From Artocarpus heterophyllus (lineage: Eukaryota; Streptophyta; Magnoliopsida; Rosales; Moraceae): a stretch of DNA of 64,000 nucleotides. The translations under genes and the position numbers were made by a program. Every line of letters begins with the position of its first letter. The first letter of the stretch is position 1. Location: NCBI GenBank assembly GCA_025403435.1, contig CM046341.1, positions 6,905,219 through 6,969,218 of the forward strand, given 5' to 3'. Below, piece after piece: positions 23,338 to 34,903 of this stretch. The notes under the pieces are model-generated. The model did not search any database. It was not told the origin of the DNA and was given only the letters and a program-made list of their open reading frames with translations.

Positions 23338-23560
23338 TGAGATTTATTGTTGAGGAGACAATGTAACTGATTTGGTTTGTGCGTATAAAAGGTTAGATCC
23401 ACTTTGGTTTCAGTCAGTATAACTGGTAGGATATTAATAGTCAACAACTTAGTGCTGCTTATGCATTTAATTCAACCCAAAAGAAAAATTAATGCATTTG
23501 AGTTTGACTTGGTGTATACAAAACGGTACTTTCCCAAGTACATGGAAGCTTCTTGTTTGA
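23338..23560 (-). promoter_or_regulatory. Likely promoter of the LRK10L-type kinase gene
   Basis: The region lies directly upstream of the start codon. W-box cores (TTGACT or its complement) occur at 23439-23444 and 23504-23509; these are the binding sites of WRKY factors that often control defence genes. A good TATAAAAGG is present at about 23385, but on the plus strand, pointing away from this gene. Assignment is by position only. Confidence 0.3.
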
Positions 23561-23689
23561 AAAGTCGCAGTGGATAGACACGGTTACAGAGTAGATACTC
23601 TTTCGTATACTGTGTACATTTTGACGATAAAGTTAGAATTAAAAATTGAAATAGTGATGAAAGAATTGGCCAATTTGATCCGGTCCATT

Positions 23690-24511
23690 CTCGTTAGGTC
23701 CATGCAGGTCATGGGTTGGGCCAGCTCAGTCTATAAATTTTATAGGCCGGGTCAGTCCGGCCTAAATAAGCATTACCTTGGTCTAATCCACACTACGGGT
23801 CAATTTTGTGTGGGCTAAACCGGGCCATGCCGTGGGTTAGGCTAGGCTGTGACATGGGCCCTAAATGGGCTGGCCTATTCGAGCTCATCTAAGAGTTAGG
23901 ATGGGTAGGCCCATCTTAGCCTATCATAGGTTTAGATGGACTAGTCTATCTAAGCATGCAATTTTGAATTTTAAATTTTTATTTTTTTATTTTTGAATTT
24001 TTAATCAAGTTAACAAGTATAAAAGTTTAAATAGTCAATAGAAATATGGAAAGGGATATTTTCTTTACGATTGCCTTATTAAAAACCTTTCCAAAAAAAC
24101 TCAATAGAACAAAACATTGATAAGAAAAAAAGAGTACAATTAGGATAATTATAAATAAGATGTTTACAAAATTACTTTAAAAAAAAGCTTGTCATTATGT
24201 GATGTGTAAGGCCTTCTGCTGGATAAAGCCATACTCAGCCATGTCTATCCGTGAATGAACATGAAAAAACATAAATAAATAATTATGGATATATATATAT
24301 ATATATATATATAAATGAAATTGGGCCATAATGGGCCCTTAATAGGCTAGTCCATTGTGGGCCAGCCCATTGTGGGCCTATATGGGCCTTGCAATGGCCG
24401 GGATGGGCCGGCCTATTATGGGCCTACATGTGCAGGCCTGGCCCATGATTTTTCATGGGCTGTGTCGGGCAGGCCCACGAGCCGATAAATTTTGGCCCAA
24501 CCCAACCTATT
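23690..24511. repeat. GGCC/GGGCC-rich repeat element, left part
   Basis: Many copies of GGGCC, GGCCC and GGCCTA lie in an AT-rich background (clusters at 23700-23940 and 24320-24500). They match the style of non-autonomous plant hAT-like repeats. The element is interrupted by the solo LTR at 24517, and GGGTTGGGCC continues on the other side at 29284. A (TA)n run lies at about 24290-24312. Confidence 0.4.
24290..24312. repeat. (TA)n microsatellite
   Basis: An uninterrupted TA dinucleotide run of about 11 units lies inside the GGCC-rich repeat element. Confidence 0.85.
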
Positions 24512-26297
24512 AAATATGTAACGACCCGCCCTTACGTGGCCGTCACTTAACTTAAACATGTCCATGAACTTAAACTTACTTACAAATAACGTAGAGAAAT
24601 TCGGGATAATTTTTTTTTTTTTTTTTGTAAATGGATTCTTACTGTGGAATCTTTAACATGAAACCCTAGAGGAAGTAATAACTATTTTTCAAATCTTAAT
24701 AACAAACAAATTCTTATTGATAAAGAATTCTTAACATTTAACCTTAAAAGACATAATAATCATTTCTCAAACTTAATTTCGTAAACTTAACATAATAACA
24801 TAAATTTCTCAAATGTGATAATAACGTAATAATAAGCATTACGTTTTAACATAGTTATAATTTCTAAAAACATGATCCTTTACATAATTCATAACATTGA
24901 TTTCTTAAAACATAACCATAGTACTTTTCTTGAACTTTTCCTTGTAAAACATAAGAGTAATTATTTAGCAAGTGTTACTTTAAAGACATTTCTCAATTTA
25001 GATAAAACTATTTTCAAGACAATTTTAAATTAAATATTAACATAAAATTCCATTTAAATGCTCTCTAAAACCTTCTTAGCAATTATTGTATATTTTTGCT
25101 TATAATTTTAACGTCTTAAAAATATCATATTATTTCTTAAAGTAAACCTTCTTAACTAAACAAAACATAATTTCTTATAACTTAACTTTTAAGTTTAAGA
25201 TACTAATTTCTTAAAGCTTTTCTTTTTAAACTTTCATAATGATTTCATAAAACATATTCATAAAATTCATTTCTTAACTTAGTGTAAAACTTCAATAAAT
25301 CCTTTGCAATTCTAAATGAACTTATAATTTTCTTTCTTATAATTTCGTGCATTTGTTGCATTATCTATTGCAACATTGTTAAACTTTAAAATCTTCAGGA
25401 CCAAGGTTGCGTAATCACAAGCTCGGTTTTTAAAACTTAATTACGTAAATTATTTACTTATTCATATGCACATAATTTTCATAAAGTGTAAGCATACGAA
25501 ATTTTGTAAAATAAAACATACATAAATTCATAAAATAATAATGCAGAAATATTACATTGTGTGAGCGGTATCCATTCCCATCTTCACCATTCATCTGCCG
25601 CTCACCACTGCCCATCAAGTGCCGCTGACAGGTTTTTTTTCTTACCTACAGCATTAACATACTGAAATGAGCTTTTGCTCCGTAAGTAGGAGGTTAAGCT
25701 CGCACAACATAATTAAAAATCATTTTAATAAAAATATGAATTAGCGTTTTATGCTTGCTTATCAACTTGATTTATGCTTAATTAATTAAGCTGTAACTTA
25801 TCTTCTTACTTTGGGCCCGAGTGATCGTACCAATTGCGCGCGAGTCTTAGGAAGTTAGGGTTCGCGAGGTCCCAACGACACCAAGATCATTCATTACTTT
25901 AACATGGAGCCTCCCCGTGGGTCGGGAGGTTGGTACGACACCCTTAATTTGTCTTATAAGTTTCACTTGTCTCATTGTGTGTATGCAATATGACTTATCA
26001 CTATATGACATCACAATTTCGTAATTCATGAATCGTAAATTATAATGATACATGAATTGTAAATCATTATCATACTTGACTTGAAGGTGATTAAACAATA
26101 TAATTTATATATTGCATATGTCATACATTAATCATATCATCAGCATCATAGCATTTCACATCATGTCATAACATAACATATCACATCATAACATATAACA
26201 GTGTAATAAATCATTGATCATGCATTTTCATAAATTTTATGAAAATATTTAAAATTAATTTATTTTTAAAACTATTCATACTGTAGGCGAGATTCCT

Positions 26298-26306
26298 ACT
26301 TACCTG
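26298..26306 (-). promoter_or_regulatory. Consensus 5' splice site bordering the GC-rich block
   Basis: The minus strand reads CAG/GTAAGT. Homology with the sister LTR covers the intron side and stops at the exon side of this site. Confidence 0.5.
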
Positions 26307-27865
26307 GACTCCGAGCTGTGCGGGTCCAGTTGCATCTCGCTGCATCCACAGTCTACGCTGCATCCTCAGCAGTGCTCCTCGGACCACTGTGGATGGCTAG
26401 GAATGATCCATGGAGATTTATTATTGTTGAAAACATCATTTTGGACTCCGTTACTACAGTCTGAGTCGCCTCGATCTGTGTACAGTCGGTACCAGATGAT
26501 TTTTATCAGAGTGGAATTAGCTCAAATGGAGATCACCATCGCGTTTAGAGCGTCGAAACGAGTCAGGAGGCGGTCTCGGATCGTCGATCGGAGGTCGGGA
26601 GCTCGGGACCCTAGATACGTCAGAGACCGGCCACCCGCGGCTGCACGCGGGGCGCGTGCCGCGGCTCCGATGACCCTGAAAAGCTGCAATCTTGGCTCTT
26701 GGTAGTCTTGAACCTTCTGAGTTCAATGGCAGCCTCAATTTTACACAATTTCGCTTCGATCAACATGGATGTAGTTTGAAATTCTCGACTTAATGTGGTG
26801 GCTAGGGCGGTGGATCTCCGCCGATGTTGGGCCCAAATTGACCTGGCGTTTCCTTCTTCGTGGCTGTCTGAGCATGTCGGTGGCAGTGGTGGACCACACC
26901 GTTGCGTAGAACGATAGCCTGAAGCTTCTCACGACGGCGCACAAAGGCGGAGGTCATTCTTCGTCTTCTCGTGGGTGGTTCACGAAATTGGGAAAGGCAA
27001 CAGCTTCATCGTGGGCCTCTGAGTGTTTTCCCCTAACCAATTTGGGGTTACAAGGTCAGGAATGGTGGCGACGGTGGCCCCCTCGTTGGTTGGTGACGGC
27101 GGACTTCGATCTCCAGTGGCCAGCGATGCTACGACAAAATTGATCGAGGCGTCTTGCTTGCCTTGATCTTCTGAACACAACGGTGAGGTCAATTGACCTC
27201 AACGGTAGTCAGAGATGCAAGATCGACGAGCTCCATGACGGCTTGACGGCGGCGACTTTGAACTCCGACGGCGGCAAGATTTTCTCGCAATTGAGGGAGG
27301 GCTTTTCCTCCCCTCGTCGGTCTGAAGGTGATGGCCACATCAATTGGGCTCGACGGTGGCTATAAGGGCAAGTTCAACGTCACCCACGGCGGCGGCGGTG
27401 CAGCGGCTCCGAGCTCCATCGTGCGGCTGTTCTGGGCTGAAATTAGTTGAGGCATTTTACTCCCCGTCGCCCTCTGAACGGAATAGCGGCGGCAGTGCAC
27501 CATACCGTTGCCGGACAAGGCGGCTTCGACGACGAAAATTGGAGGATTTTGAAGAGGCTTTTTTGGTGAGAATCGTACCATAATATCTGTGCCATTCTCT
27601 TCATCTCTTCGTTCTGAGTCCGTTGACACCAAGATCGTGCCGATCGGTGGTCAGACAGAGGAGAAATCACGTCAAAAAATTTTGTGTTTCACCGCCACTT
27701 CAGGTGGCGCGTGTGGCTTCCTTCGGTGGCATTTTGGGTGGCATGGCACACCATCGGACTCAGCTTCTCGAGATCTTTCCGATGGTGTAGGAGGTGTTGA
27801 AAATGGAGGCCAGATTCTTGGACTGAGTTTGAGGAGAAAGAGAGTAGAGAGAGAAAGTGGCTGAT
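26304..27865 (-). other. GC-rich block inside the solo LTR
   Basis: This 1.56 kb stretch is rich in CGG, GCC and ACGG, unlike the strongly AT-rich DNA on both sides. Several open frames exist on both strands (up to about 100 codons), but none resembles a known protein and frames overlap freely, as GC-rich noncoding DNA does. It lies between a minus-strand TATA box (27898) and a consensus splice donor (26303/26304), so it would form the first exon or leader of an LTR transcript. The sister LTR has AT-rich, unrelated sequence here. Confidence 0.55.
27184..27201. repeat. 18-bp perfect palindrome
   Basis: TGAGGTCAATTGACCTCA reads the same on both strands. It lies in the GC-rich block. It includes two opposed GGTCAA/TTGACC cores, the latter a W-box core. 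Whether it is functional is unknown. Confidence 0.9.
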
Positions 27866-27897
27866 TGTGATTGGCTGATTTTTTTTTTTTTGTCATG

Positions 27898-27905
27898 TAT
27901 TTATA
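27898..27905 (-). promoter_or_regulatory. TATA box of the solo LTR (minus)
   Basis: The minus strand reads GGTCTATAAATACATGAC, followed within about 45 bases by a CT-rich leader (TCTCTCTCTACTCTC). This is a good plant core promoter and fixes the inferred sense of the LTR family. Confidence 0.5.
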
Positions 27906-29279
27906 GACCATTTTGTGGTCTACACAGTCAAATACATATTGTATCGGGTTGATCAAATTTGATCCGTAAACTTGAAATTTTCATAGACATAACTGCACTT
28001 TTTAAAATTGTAATATTCTCATTCTTTAAAATATTACATAAAATCAATTTTCTTGTTGTATCATTGTCGTATAAACATCTTCATACTGTCATAAAATCAT
28101 TTTCATAAAATTTATCCATACTATATGGATTTTGTGATTTAATTTTGGTACAATAAACTTTGATACATTTATCTTCAAAACCGATGGTTAACCTTTTTCA
28201 CAACTATATACATATATATGTACATATGTATATGAATTTTAAGAAAGATATTATGTATTTAAAACTTTGCTCAATATAATTATTTTATTATTATAATTAT
28301 TATTATTATTTTTATTATTTTACTTTTAAAACTTTAAAATTTATAACATATACTTCTCACTAAAAATTTTCATATTGTAAACTTCAAATTTCATTATGAA
28401 AACAATAGTTGTAATTTTGTAAAAGTTTTGTAAATTAAATTTACTATCTAAATCAATTTAATTTAAAATTTCAAACTTAGCACAATCTCGTACTTTATGG
28501 ATATAACACAAACTATTTCTCGTAAAGAGCTATTTATGGGTCCACATCTTAGCAATAAATCAACATTTGTGGACCCCATCGACACCCTTCTTCTTCTCCA
28601 CTATTACTATGACAATTGCTATTATTATTATTGTCATTACAACAATAATAATGAACTTTACGTTATTATCAATGTGTACAATATTTAACTATACACATTC
28701 AAAACATTGGAATTCTCGAACTTCCAATGATCCTTATTACTTTCTTAAAATTTTTATCTTACTTTATGATCTCTGTAAATTCCAAGATCAATCGTAGTAA
28801 AATTGTCATAAATCTTGCGTACTTGAACTTAGTACTCACCATTTTCAATTTATGGTATGGAGCCCATGATCACTATTGATCTGGGTTTCTTTTACTGAAC
28901 TGACATCATATAGGAATTTTCCACATCATCATAGTAAGTTGGAAATTCCACTTTTGCCAAATAACATCATCTTTTTGGCTCATGCATGAAATTAATAAAT
29001 CATAAACTTTTAGTTTAGCACATTAAATAATTATTTTTAATTATTTTAATGTACCATCATAACATTACATTGTTACATGTTTCATAAATAAAGCACGTAA
29101 ATTTGTGCATTCACAACATTATTTATTTTTAAGGTCTTACAACTATTAAGACCTTCTAATTTGCGTATTAATAAATGCTAAAGTTGTACCTTTTCCAAGT
29201 ATTTAGCTTAGTAATTATAGAAAAATCCTTAATTAATTATACTTATTAATTTTTGGATTTTTTCGGTTATTACAAAATA

Positions 29280-29385
29280 TTTATGGGTTGGGCCATACCT
29301 TGAACAGTGACGGACTGTGCCAAACTGGCCCATCACTGTATCAGGATGAGCCTAGGCTGGTCCATGAGCCTCAGCTTATTGTTGC
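29280..29385. repeat. GGCC-rich repeat element, right part
   Basis: GGGTTGGGCC and CTGGCCCATC continue the GGCC-rich repeat interrupted by the solo LTR. CAGTGACGGACTG and CCCATCACTGTA lie close together and are partly inverted copies, possibly a terminal repeat. The outer end of the element is not certain. Confidence 0.35.
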
Positions 29386-30632
29386 ATCTTCAAATTGAAA
29401 CAATTTTACTATACCATATGAGAGCTTTATATTGTATTATATTTTTGTTTTACACCGTATTATGTGAGTAAATAATGTAACAGTTTCAACTATGTAGTTG
29501 AAATGAGGTTAACAAATGTACTCCATATTACGCTTGCGTAGAAATTGAACTTTTTTTTATGGTAGAACTAACTCATAGAAACTGAAATTGCAAGAAATAC
29601 AATTACACTTTTTTGGGAATAAATATTAGGATTATTTCTTACTTGCAAGGTAGTAGTTAAAAGTCCTTCCTGACCTGAGGATCTGGAATTGCTCCCGTAG
29701 ATAGATCTTCCACCTTTTAATTAAAAAAAAAAGAAGGTGGAATTGCAAAAGAGTAAAAGATCATTTATTGGCAGCGTGAAAATAATAATGAGGGCATCTA
29801 CATTTTTTTTTACTGCTTTTGTATGAGAAACGCATTAAGAATTCTTCGCTTGGGATAGTACTTGTGTAGTATCAAGATTCAGTGCAGAAACTTCTGACTA
29901 GATGATCCATTGTTGGTCGTAGTGTGACGATCAGTCTGTACTAGAGAGGAAAACAAAGCTAATGTACCTTCATCTCATGGACTTGTTCTGAATAAGTATT
30001 TAATAACTTTCGTGACGCAGAAAAACGGAGTTTTTTAGCTCCTGGAAACCATTAAGAATCTTATTTTCAGCGTCATCTCAGGAGGATATACTCCTAAAAC
30101 GTTGTCATAAGTTTTCTTTTAGGAAATAATTGTATTTGTCAACAAGCACCAACAAAAACAAACAAAAAAACAAAATCTTGATTATTCTCAGTTATGGATT
30201 CTCATCTTAGCTCACAAAAATAACTGGCCTTGGGCCAAAAATATGAGCACAAAAGTAATTAAAAAAAAAAAAAGCCTTCACTACTCATGCTTTGTATCCA
30301 AGGATATTACATTTCCGCAAGAAAAAAAAAAGAAGAGACATTCATATTTAACTCGCAAAATTACGTTTGAAAAATCATTCCCTCTCTATGCAAAACTTAC
30401 TACATGATGCTCATGCCCGGCCAGGTCCATGCCATAACATGTTCTGAACAGTTGAGAAAACTACTATTCACACCTTTTGTGGCCCTTCTCGCGAGTTTCT
30501 CACTCCCAATCAAAAACGTTTTACGTCCCATATACCCAATAAATCTCTGACCTGAAACATTCTGTGTACATTCTTGCATCAATATTGCACAAAGTTCTTT
30601 GAAAAGAAAAAAGGGAGTTGAAGGAGAGCAAA
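29386..30632. other. Upstream region of the first GT14 gene
   Basis: This is AT-rich intergenic DNA. No clear TATA box can be placed with confidence. The last 40 bases before the ATG are purine-rich and free of ATG, fitting a 5' leader. A minus-strand open frame at 30400-30582 has no family likeness. Confidence 0.35.
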
Positions 30633-32773
30633 ATGACCGTCTTCGTAAAAGGCATTTCCATACGGATCAAAAAGGAAGTAAACGAAGGGAAGTTTCACGT
30701 CAGAACCACAATCGTAATATTTTTGCTAATGACATTCTCCGCAATCATTCTAGGCATGTTCATCCACGACAGAATGAGGAAGTTCCTGAACCAACCAGAG
30801 GACTCTTTCTTCTCTCAGCCGAATGAGAATTCCCCACATATTTCTCATGCACATTCAAATTTCCAAAACGACTTGCCACGATCTTCTGATTTGATGTCGT
30901 TTGATTTCTCGAACCAACCGAGGATAGAATGGACAGATTGGATCGCTCCGAAAGAGCTATGGCATTCCATGAGTGATGAGGAGCTGCTTTGGAGAGCGTC
31001 AATGGTGCCTAAGGTTGTTGAGTACCCTTATAATAGGACGCCAAAGTTGGCTTTCATGTTCTTAACAAAGGGAAGATTGCCATTGGCTCCGCTTTGGGAA
31101 AGGTTTTTCAAGGGCTATGAAGGTCTCTATTCCATTTATCTTCATACTTCTCCAGAGTACACGTACGAGCCGCCAGAAGCCTCAGTGTTTTACAAGCGTA
31201 GAATACCAAGCCAGGTAAATATAACAAGATACTTTTTGACATTCTCGTTTTCTACTATAAATTGAAGAACTAGTTGGAAAATATGGTCTTTTATCTATGA
31301 CAATAACCAACGTAAAAATCACAGCAGAAAAAAAAAAAACCACTCAAATTATACTAATAGTGATATGGATTTTTTTGATAACATGTAAATGGCCCATTTT
31401 TGCAATTTATCAACAGAAATAATAATTCAGGTGAGCATTATATGTGATGGTTTATTTGGATTATGTCAGACACACCCATATCACGCCTGCTATCATTCCA
31501 AGATAGATCTAAAATCAAAATAACCCAGGTGGGTCCGTTTGTTATAAAAACGTGATATACGTAATTAATATTTTAAAAAAAGTGGTGTTTAATAAGTAAT
31601 GCCTGAGCGTTAACATTTTTCCATTAAAACATTATACGCTTTATATTTTTTTTAAAAAAAAAGAAGCCAAAACAAAACAAAAGAACGAGCTTTTAGTAAC
31701 GCCTGGATCCATATCTATATTTGCTTTGAAAATAAATTATCAATCAATTAGGTACGTTATAATCAGTACTCTTGGAATACAAATGAGACATGAAACAAAC
31801 TAATAGAGAAGTACAGAGTAACACCATGCAAAAATATTAAAAAAATTAAATTTTAAAAGATGGAATTTATGAGAATTTTTCATACAATGATACATATTTA
31901 GTGTATGATCTGCCAAAATTTAGCATTGATGGCTAAGAGCCCATTTGGAACAAAGTTTAATATAAATTTTATGGGAGAAAGCACTGTATCAAAATTGGTT
32001 TAAACCAAAACTTTTTTGTTCGAACTTTTATTTCTAATTTCTGTTCTTGCTTGAAACAATATATTGGCAGTGGTCTTGAGTTTCAAGTTAAAACTCTTGG
32101 AGTACTAATTAACTACATCATGCAGCCAGTTCAATGGGGAAGAAAAACAATGATTGACGCAGAGCGACGCCTACTGGCGAATGCCCTACTTGATTTCTCC
32201 AACGAGAGATTCATATTACTCTCCGAAACATGCATTCCCATATTCAACTTCACCACAATCTACAACTACCTCATCAACTCCAACCAAAGCTTCGTGGGCT
32301 TGTTCGATGACCCGAGATACGTAGGCCGCGGGAGGTACCACAAGAGAATGTGGCCCACGGTGTCGCTCTCCAATTGGCGAAAGGGCTCGCAGTGGTTCGA
32401 GGCCCACCGGAGACTCGCCATCGAGATAGTGTCTGACTCGAAGTACTATCCGGTGTTTGTAGAACATTGCAAACCTCCTTGTTACATGGATGAGCATTAT
32501 TTGGCAACATTAGTAAACATAGTTTGTCCGCAAATGACCTCAAATTGGAGCATCACATGGGTTGATTGGTCTAGAGGGACTGGATCACATCCTACTACAT
32601 TCGTAAGGAGAGAAATCTCTGGAGAGTTTTTGAATCGGATAAGGCATGGTTTTAACTGCACTTATAATGGTCGCAAGAGCACAATATGTTTCCTTTTTGC
32701 AAGGAAATTTCATCCTAGCACACTAGAGCCTTTGCTAAAAATCGTTCCTGATTTGCTTGGTTTTAATGTCTAA
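30633..32773 (+). CDS. GT14 family glycosyltransferase (core-2/I-branching type), paralogue 1
   Basis: Exons are 30633-31214 and 32126-32773 with a 911-base phase-0 intron (CAG/GTAAAT ... ATGCAG/CC); the predicted protein is 409 residues. Layout: a short cytosolic tail, one membrane anchor (residues about 25-44, [16 protein letters not shown]), a stem, then the catalytic region. Family blocks are [63 protein letters not shown] and [11 protein letters not shown]. The family is placed in the Golgi as type II membrane enzymes that add sugars to cell-wall glycans or arabinogalactan proteins; the substrate here is unknown. The frame is open a little further upstream but without an ATG, so I take 30633. 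Its last 140 bases are duplicated at 34317. A paralogue with the same intron position lies at 39492. Confidence 0.9.
31215..32125 (+). other. Intron of GT14 paralogue 1
   Basis: The intron begins GTAAATAT and ends CATGCAG. It contains A/T homopolymer runs and nothing recognised as a mobile element. Its position equals that in paralogue 2, but it is shorter (911 versus 1684 bases). Confidence 0.7.
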
Positions 32774-34316
32774 AAAACATAATATTGTTTGTTGGAAGCG
32801 TTGTAGCCAGTTAATTAGTCCTTTTCTGAAAAAAAAAAAATTAGTTATTTACTTTCTATTAAACTATTAATTAATTTTTTTTTTTACTTCACGTGATTGA
32901 ATGCTTGGTTTAGGGAAAAAAAAAGGTGAGAGAAGTTGAGACGAATTTCAATTTGTAGGTGGTATATTATAATAAGGAATGCATCCAAGATCTAAACATT
33001 TTTTTCTCTTTCATTTAGATGTATTTTGTCGATAGTGGTAGAAGTATTGGAATGTTACAACCAAATACGATGTTGATAGCGACCACTAGTAGTTGAGCTC
33101 TCTTTTGACTATATAACCCAAAAAAAAAAAAAAAACTTTAACATTATCCATGTGATGATCAAACTGCCGATTATTATTATTATTGTTGTTGTTGTTGCTC
33201 CTGCTGCTTTCGGAAACTATTTTAGAACACATACCACCTATAATCCACTCCCACGTAGTAGAAAAAGATATCTCTCGACTCTACGGATAATGTATTTGTC
33301 ATTACATTTGGTCGTCCATGGCCTACAGTTTCTTCGACAATAATACATGTGACTTGTATGAATATGCCTCCAAACTTTAAAACATATATCTTGTGCCTCT
33401 TAAACTGCAATATGTCTCTCGATTCACCTTTAAACTTTAAAACACATTGTTTTTTGGATGGAATTGCTGAATTTCGTTTAATTTAAGATTAGATATGATA
33501 CTTAGGAGCTAATATAAATGTTTTTCGACTTTAAATAAACTAGTTATACACTAAACTTTTGTATATTCTATCTTTAGAGTACCTACTCAAAAGTAAGAAA
33601 AGAGGGAGGAAAAGTAGAGAACGTAATGTAATTCAAGTTGGTTCTTTAAGGGTTTTGAGTAAATTGATAAATTTATCCTTTTAATGAGCTAATGAGTATT
33701 AATTTGTCAAAAAAAAAAACACATTTTAAAGTTCGAGGATTAATATATAGTAGTATTATAGTTCAGAGGGTACAATAAGTACGTTTTAAAGTTTTGGGAT
33801 ATTTTGACGCAAATAACATAGTTGAAGGGAATTTGTAAAATTTGTCCATTAATTTATTAGTTTGGTCGATAAAAACCGTTTCATAAGTCTTAATATTGTG
33901 CACGATTTAATAAGTTGAGTTATTGAGATCAATTGCCTCTAAGTTTTAAAGTCTCTCCCACTTTGCCCCTGTAAATTTTAAAAATCACCATTTTACTTCC
34001 TGAATTTTTAAAACTCTTTATTTTGCCTGTAAACATTAAAGATCAGTTTGCCCCTAAACTTTCAAAGCTCTCCTCAATTTGCCCTCTAAACCTCCTATTT
34101 TTTATTCAAATAAATAGAAATAAGCCTACATGATTTATACATGGGTCACCTGTGAGAGCAAAAATGAGATTTTATTACTCCCAATTTAGCTTTAATTATG
34201 TCAAGTTGAAACAAAAAATCGGAAGTTCAGGAGGTAAAGCGAGGAGCTTTGGAAGTTCAAGGAGGCAAAGTGATGATTTTTAAAGTATAAGGAGTAAAGT
34301 GAAGGGTTTTAAAAGT
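32631..34316 (+). repeat. Tandem duplication unit, copy A (1.69 kb)
   Basis: It begins inside exon 2 of GT14 paralogue 1 (TGAATCGGATAAGG) and runs through the 3' flank into a MULE-type repeat (from about 33930), ending AGTGAAGGGTTTTAAAAG. The following copy B at 34317 repeats the whole order: exon tail, TTTGTCGATAGTGG segment, trinucleotide repeat, 'TTCGACAATAATA' segment and MULE. The copies differ by many substitutions and small indels, so the event is not recent. Confidence 0.85.
33172..33204 (+). repeat. Trinucleotide repeat in copy A (ATT/GTT)
   Basis: A run of ATT units followed by GTT units, then CTCCTGCTGC. The matching site in copy B (34855-34900) is instead GTT followed by a long GCT run, so the repeat changed after duplication. 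Confidence 0.75.
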
Positions 34317-34320
34317 TGAA

Positions 34321-34453
34321 TAGGATAAGGCATGGTTTTAATTGCACTTATAATGGTCGCATGACAACAATATGTTTCCTTTTTGCAAGGAAATTTCATC
34401 CTAGCACACTAGAGCCTTTTCTAAATAGTTCCTGATTTGCTTTAATGTCTAAA
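34321..34453 (+). pseudogene. Duplicated 3' fragment of GT14 exon 2
   Basis: This fragment is nearly identical to 32635-32774. It keeps GCATGGTTTTAATTGCAC and TTTCATCCTAGCACACTAG, with small deletions in the part coding [11 protein letters not shown]. It has no upstream exon, promoter or start, so it is a dead fragment carried by the tandem duplication. Confidence 0.88.
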
Positions 34454-34857
34454 AAATATCACATTGTTTGTTGGAAGTGTTCTTGCTAGTTAATTAGTCC
34501 TTTTCTATTTTTTTGGGGAAAAAAAAAATTAGTTATTTACTTTCTAGTAAATTATTAATTTTTTTTTTTTTACTTCACGTGATTGAATGCTTGGTTTGGG
34601 TGGAAAAACAAAAGAGAGAGAAGTTGAGACGAATTTCACTTTGTAGGTTGTATATTATAACAAGCAATGCACGCAAGATATAAACTTTTTTTTTCTTTTA
34701 TTTAGACGTATTTTGTCGATAGTGGTAGAAGCATTGGAACGTAACAACCAAGTACGATGTTGATAGCGACCACTAATAGTCGAGCTCTTCTTTTGACTAT
34801 ATTACCCCCAAAAAAAATCCTATAAAATTATTCATGTGATGATCCAACTGCCGATTA

Positions 34858-34863
34858 TTATTG

Positions 34864-34894
<31 letters not shown>

Positions 34895-34903
34895 AGCTGC
34901 TTT
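34858..34903. repeat. Expanded GCT/CTG trinucleotide repeat in copy B
   Basis: TTG units run into about nine GCT units, then GCAGCTGC. Copy A has only two or three related units, so the run grew after the duplication. The minus-strand frame across it would be polyglutamine but has no gene context. Confidence 0.85.

Larger units (their letters stand above)
24517..29274 (-). mobile_element. Solo LTR, 4.76 kb, with 5-bp target duplication
   Basis: It starts TGTAACGACCC and ends TCGGTTATTACA. A perfect 5-bp target duplication, AAATA, flanks it at 24512-24516 and 29275-29279. No internal retroviral-type coding region is present, so it is a solo LTR left by recombination between two LTRs. It is a sister of 7500-12173, sharing most of the first 1.8 kb and parts of the last 1.4 kb. 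The middle, 26304 to about 27865, is instead a GC-rich block absent from the sister. On the minus strand there is a TATA box at 27898-27905, then a CT-rich leader, then a CAG/GTAAGT donor at 26306-26298. Confidence 0.85.

Noticed and set aside
26403..27956. Several 60-100 codon open frames on both strands in the GC-rich block
   Set aside because: They overlap in many frames with no family likeness; GC-rich DNA gives long chance frames.
30618..30635. Earlier start for GT14 paralogue 1
   Set aside because: The codon at 30618 is TTG; the first ATG is at 30633.
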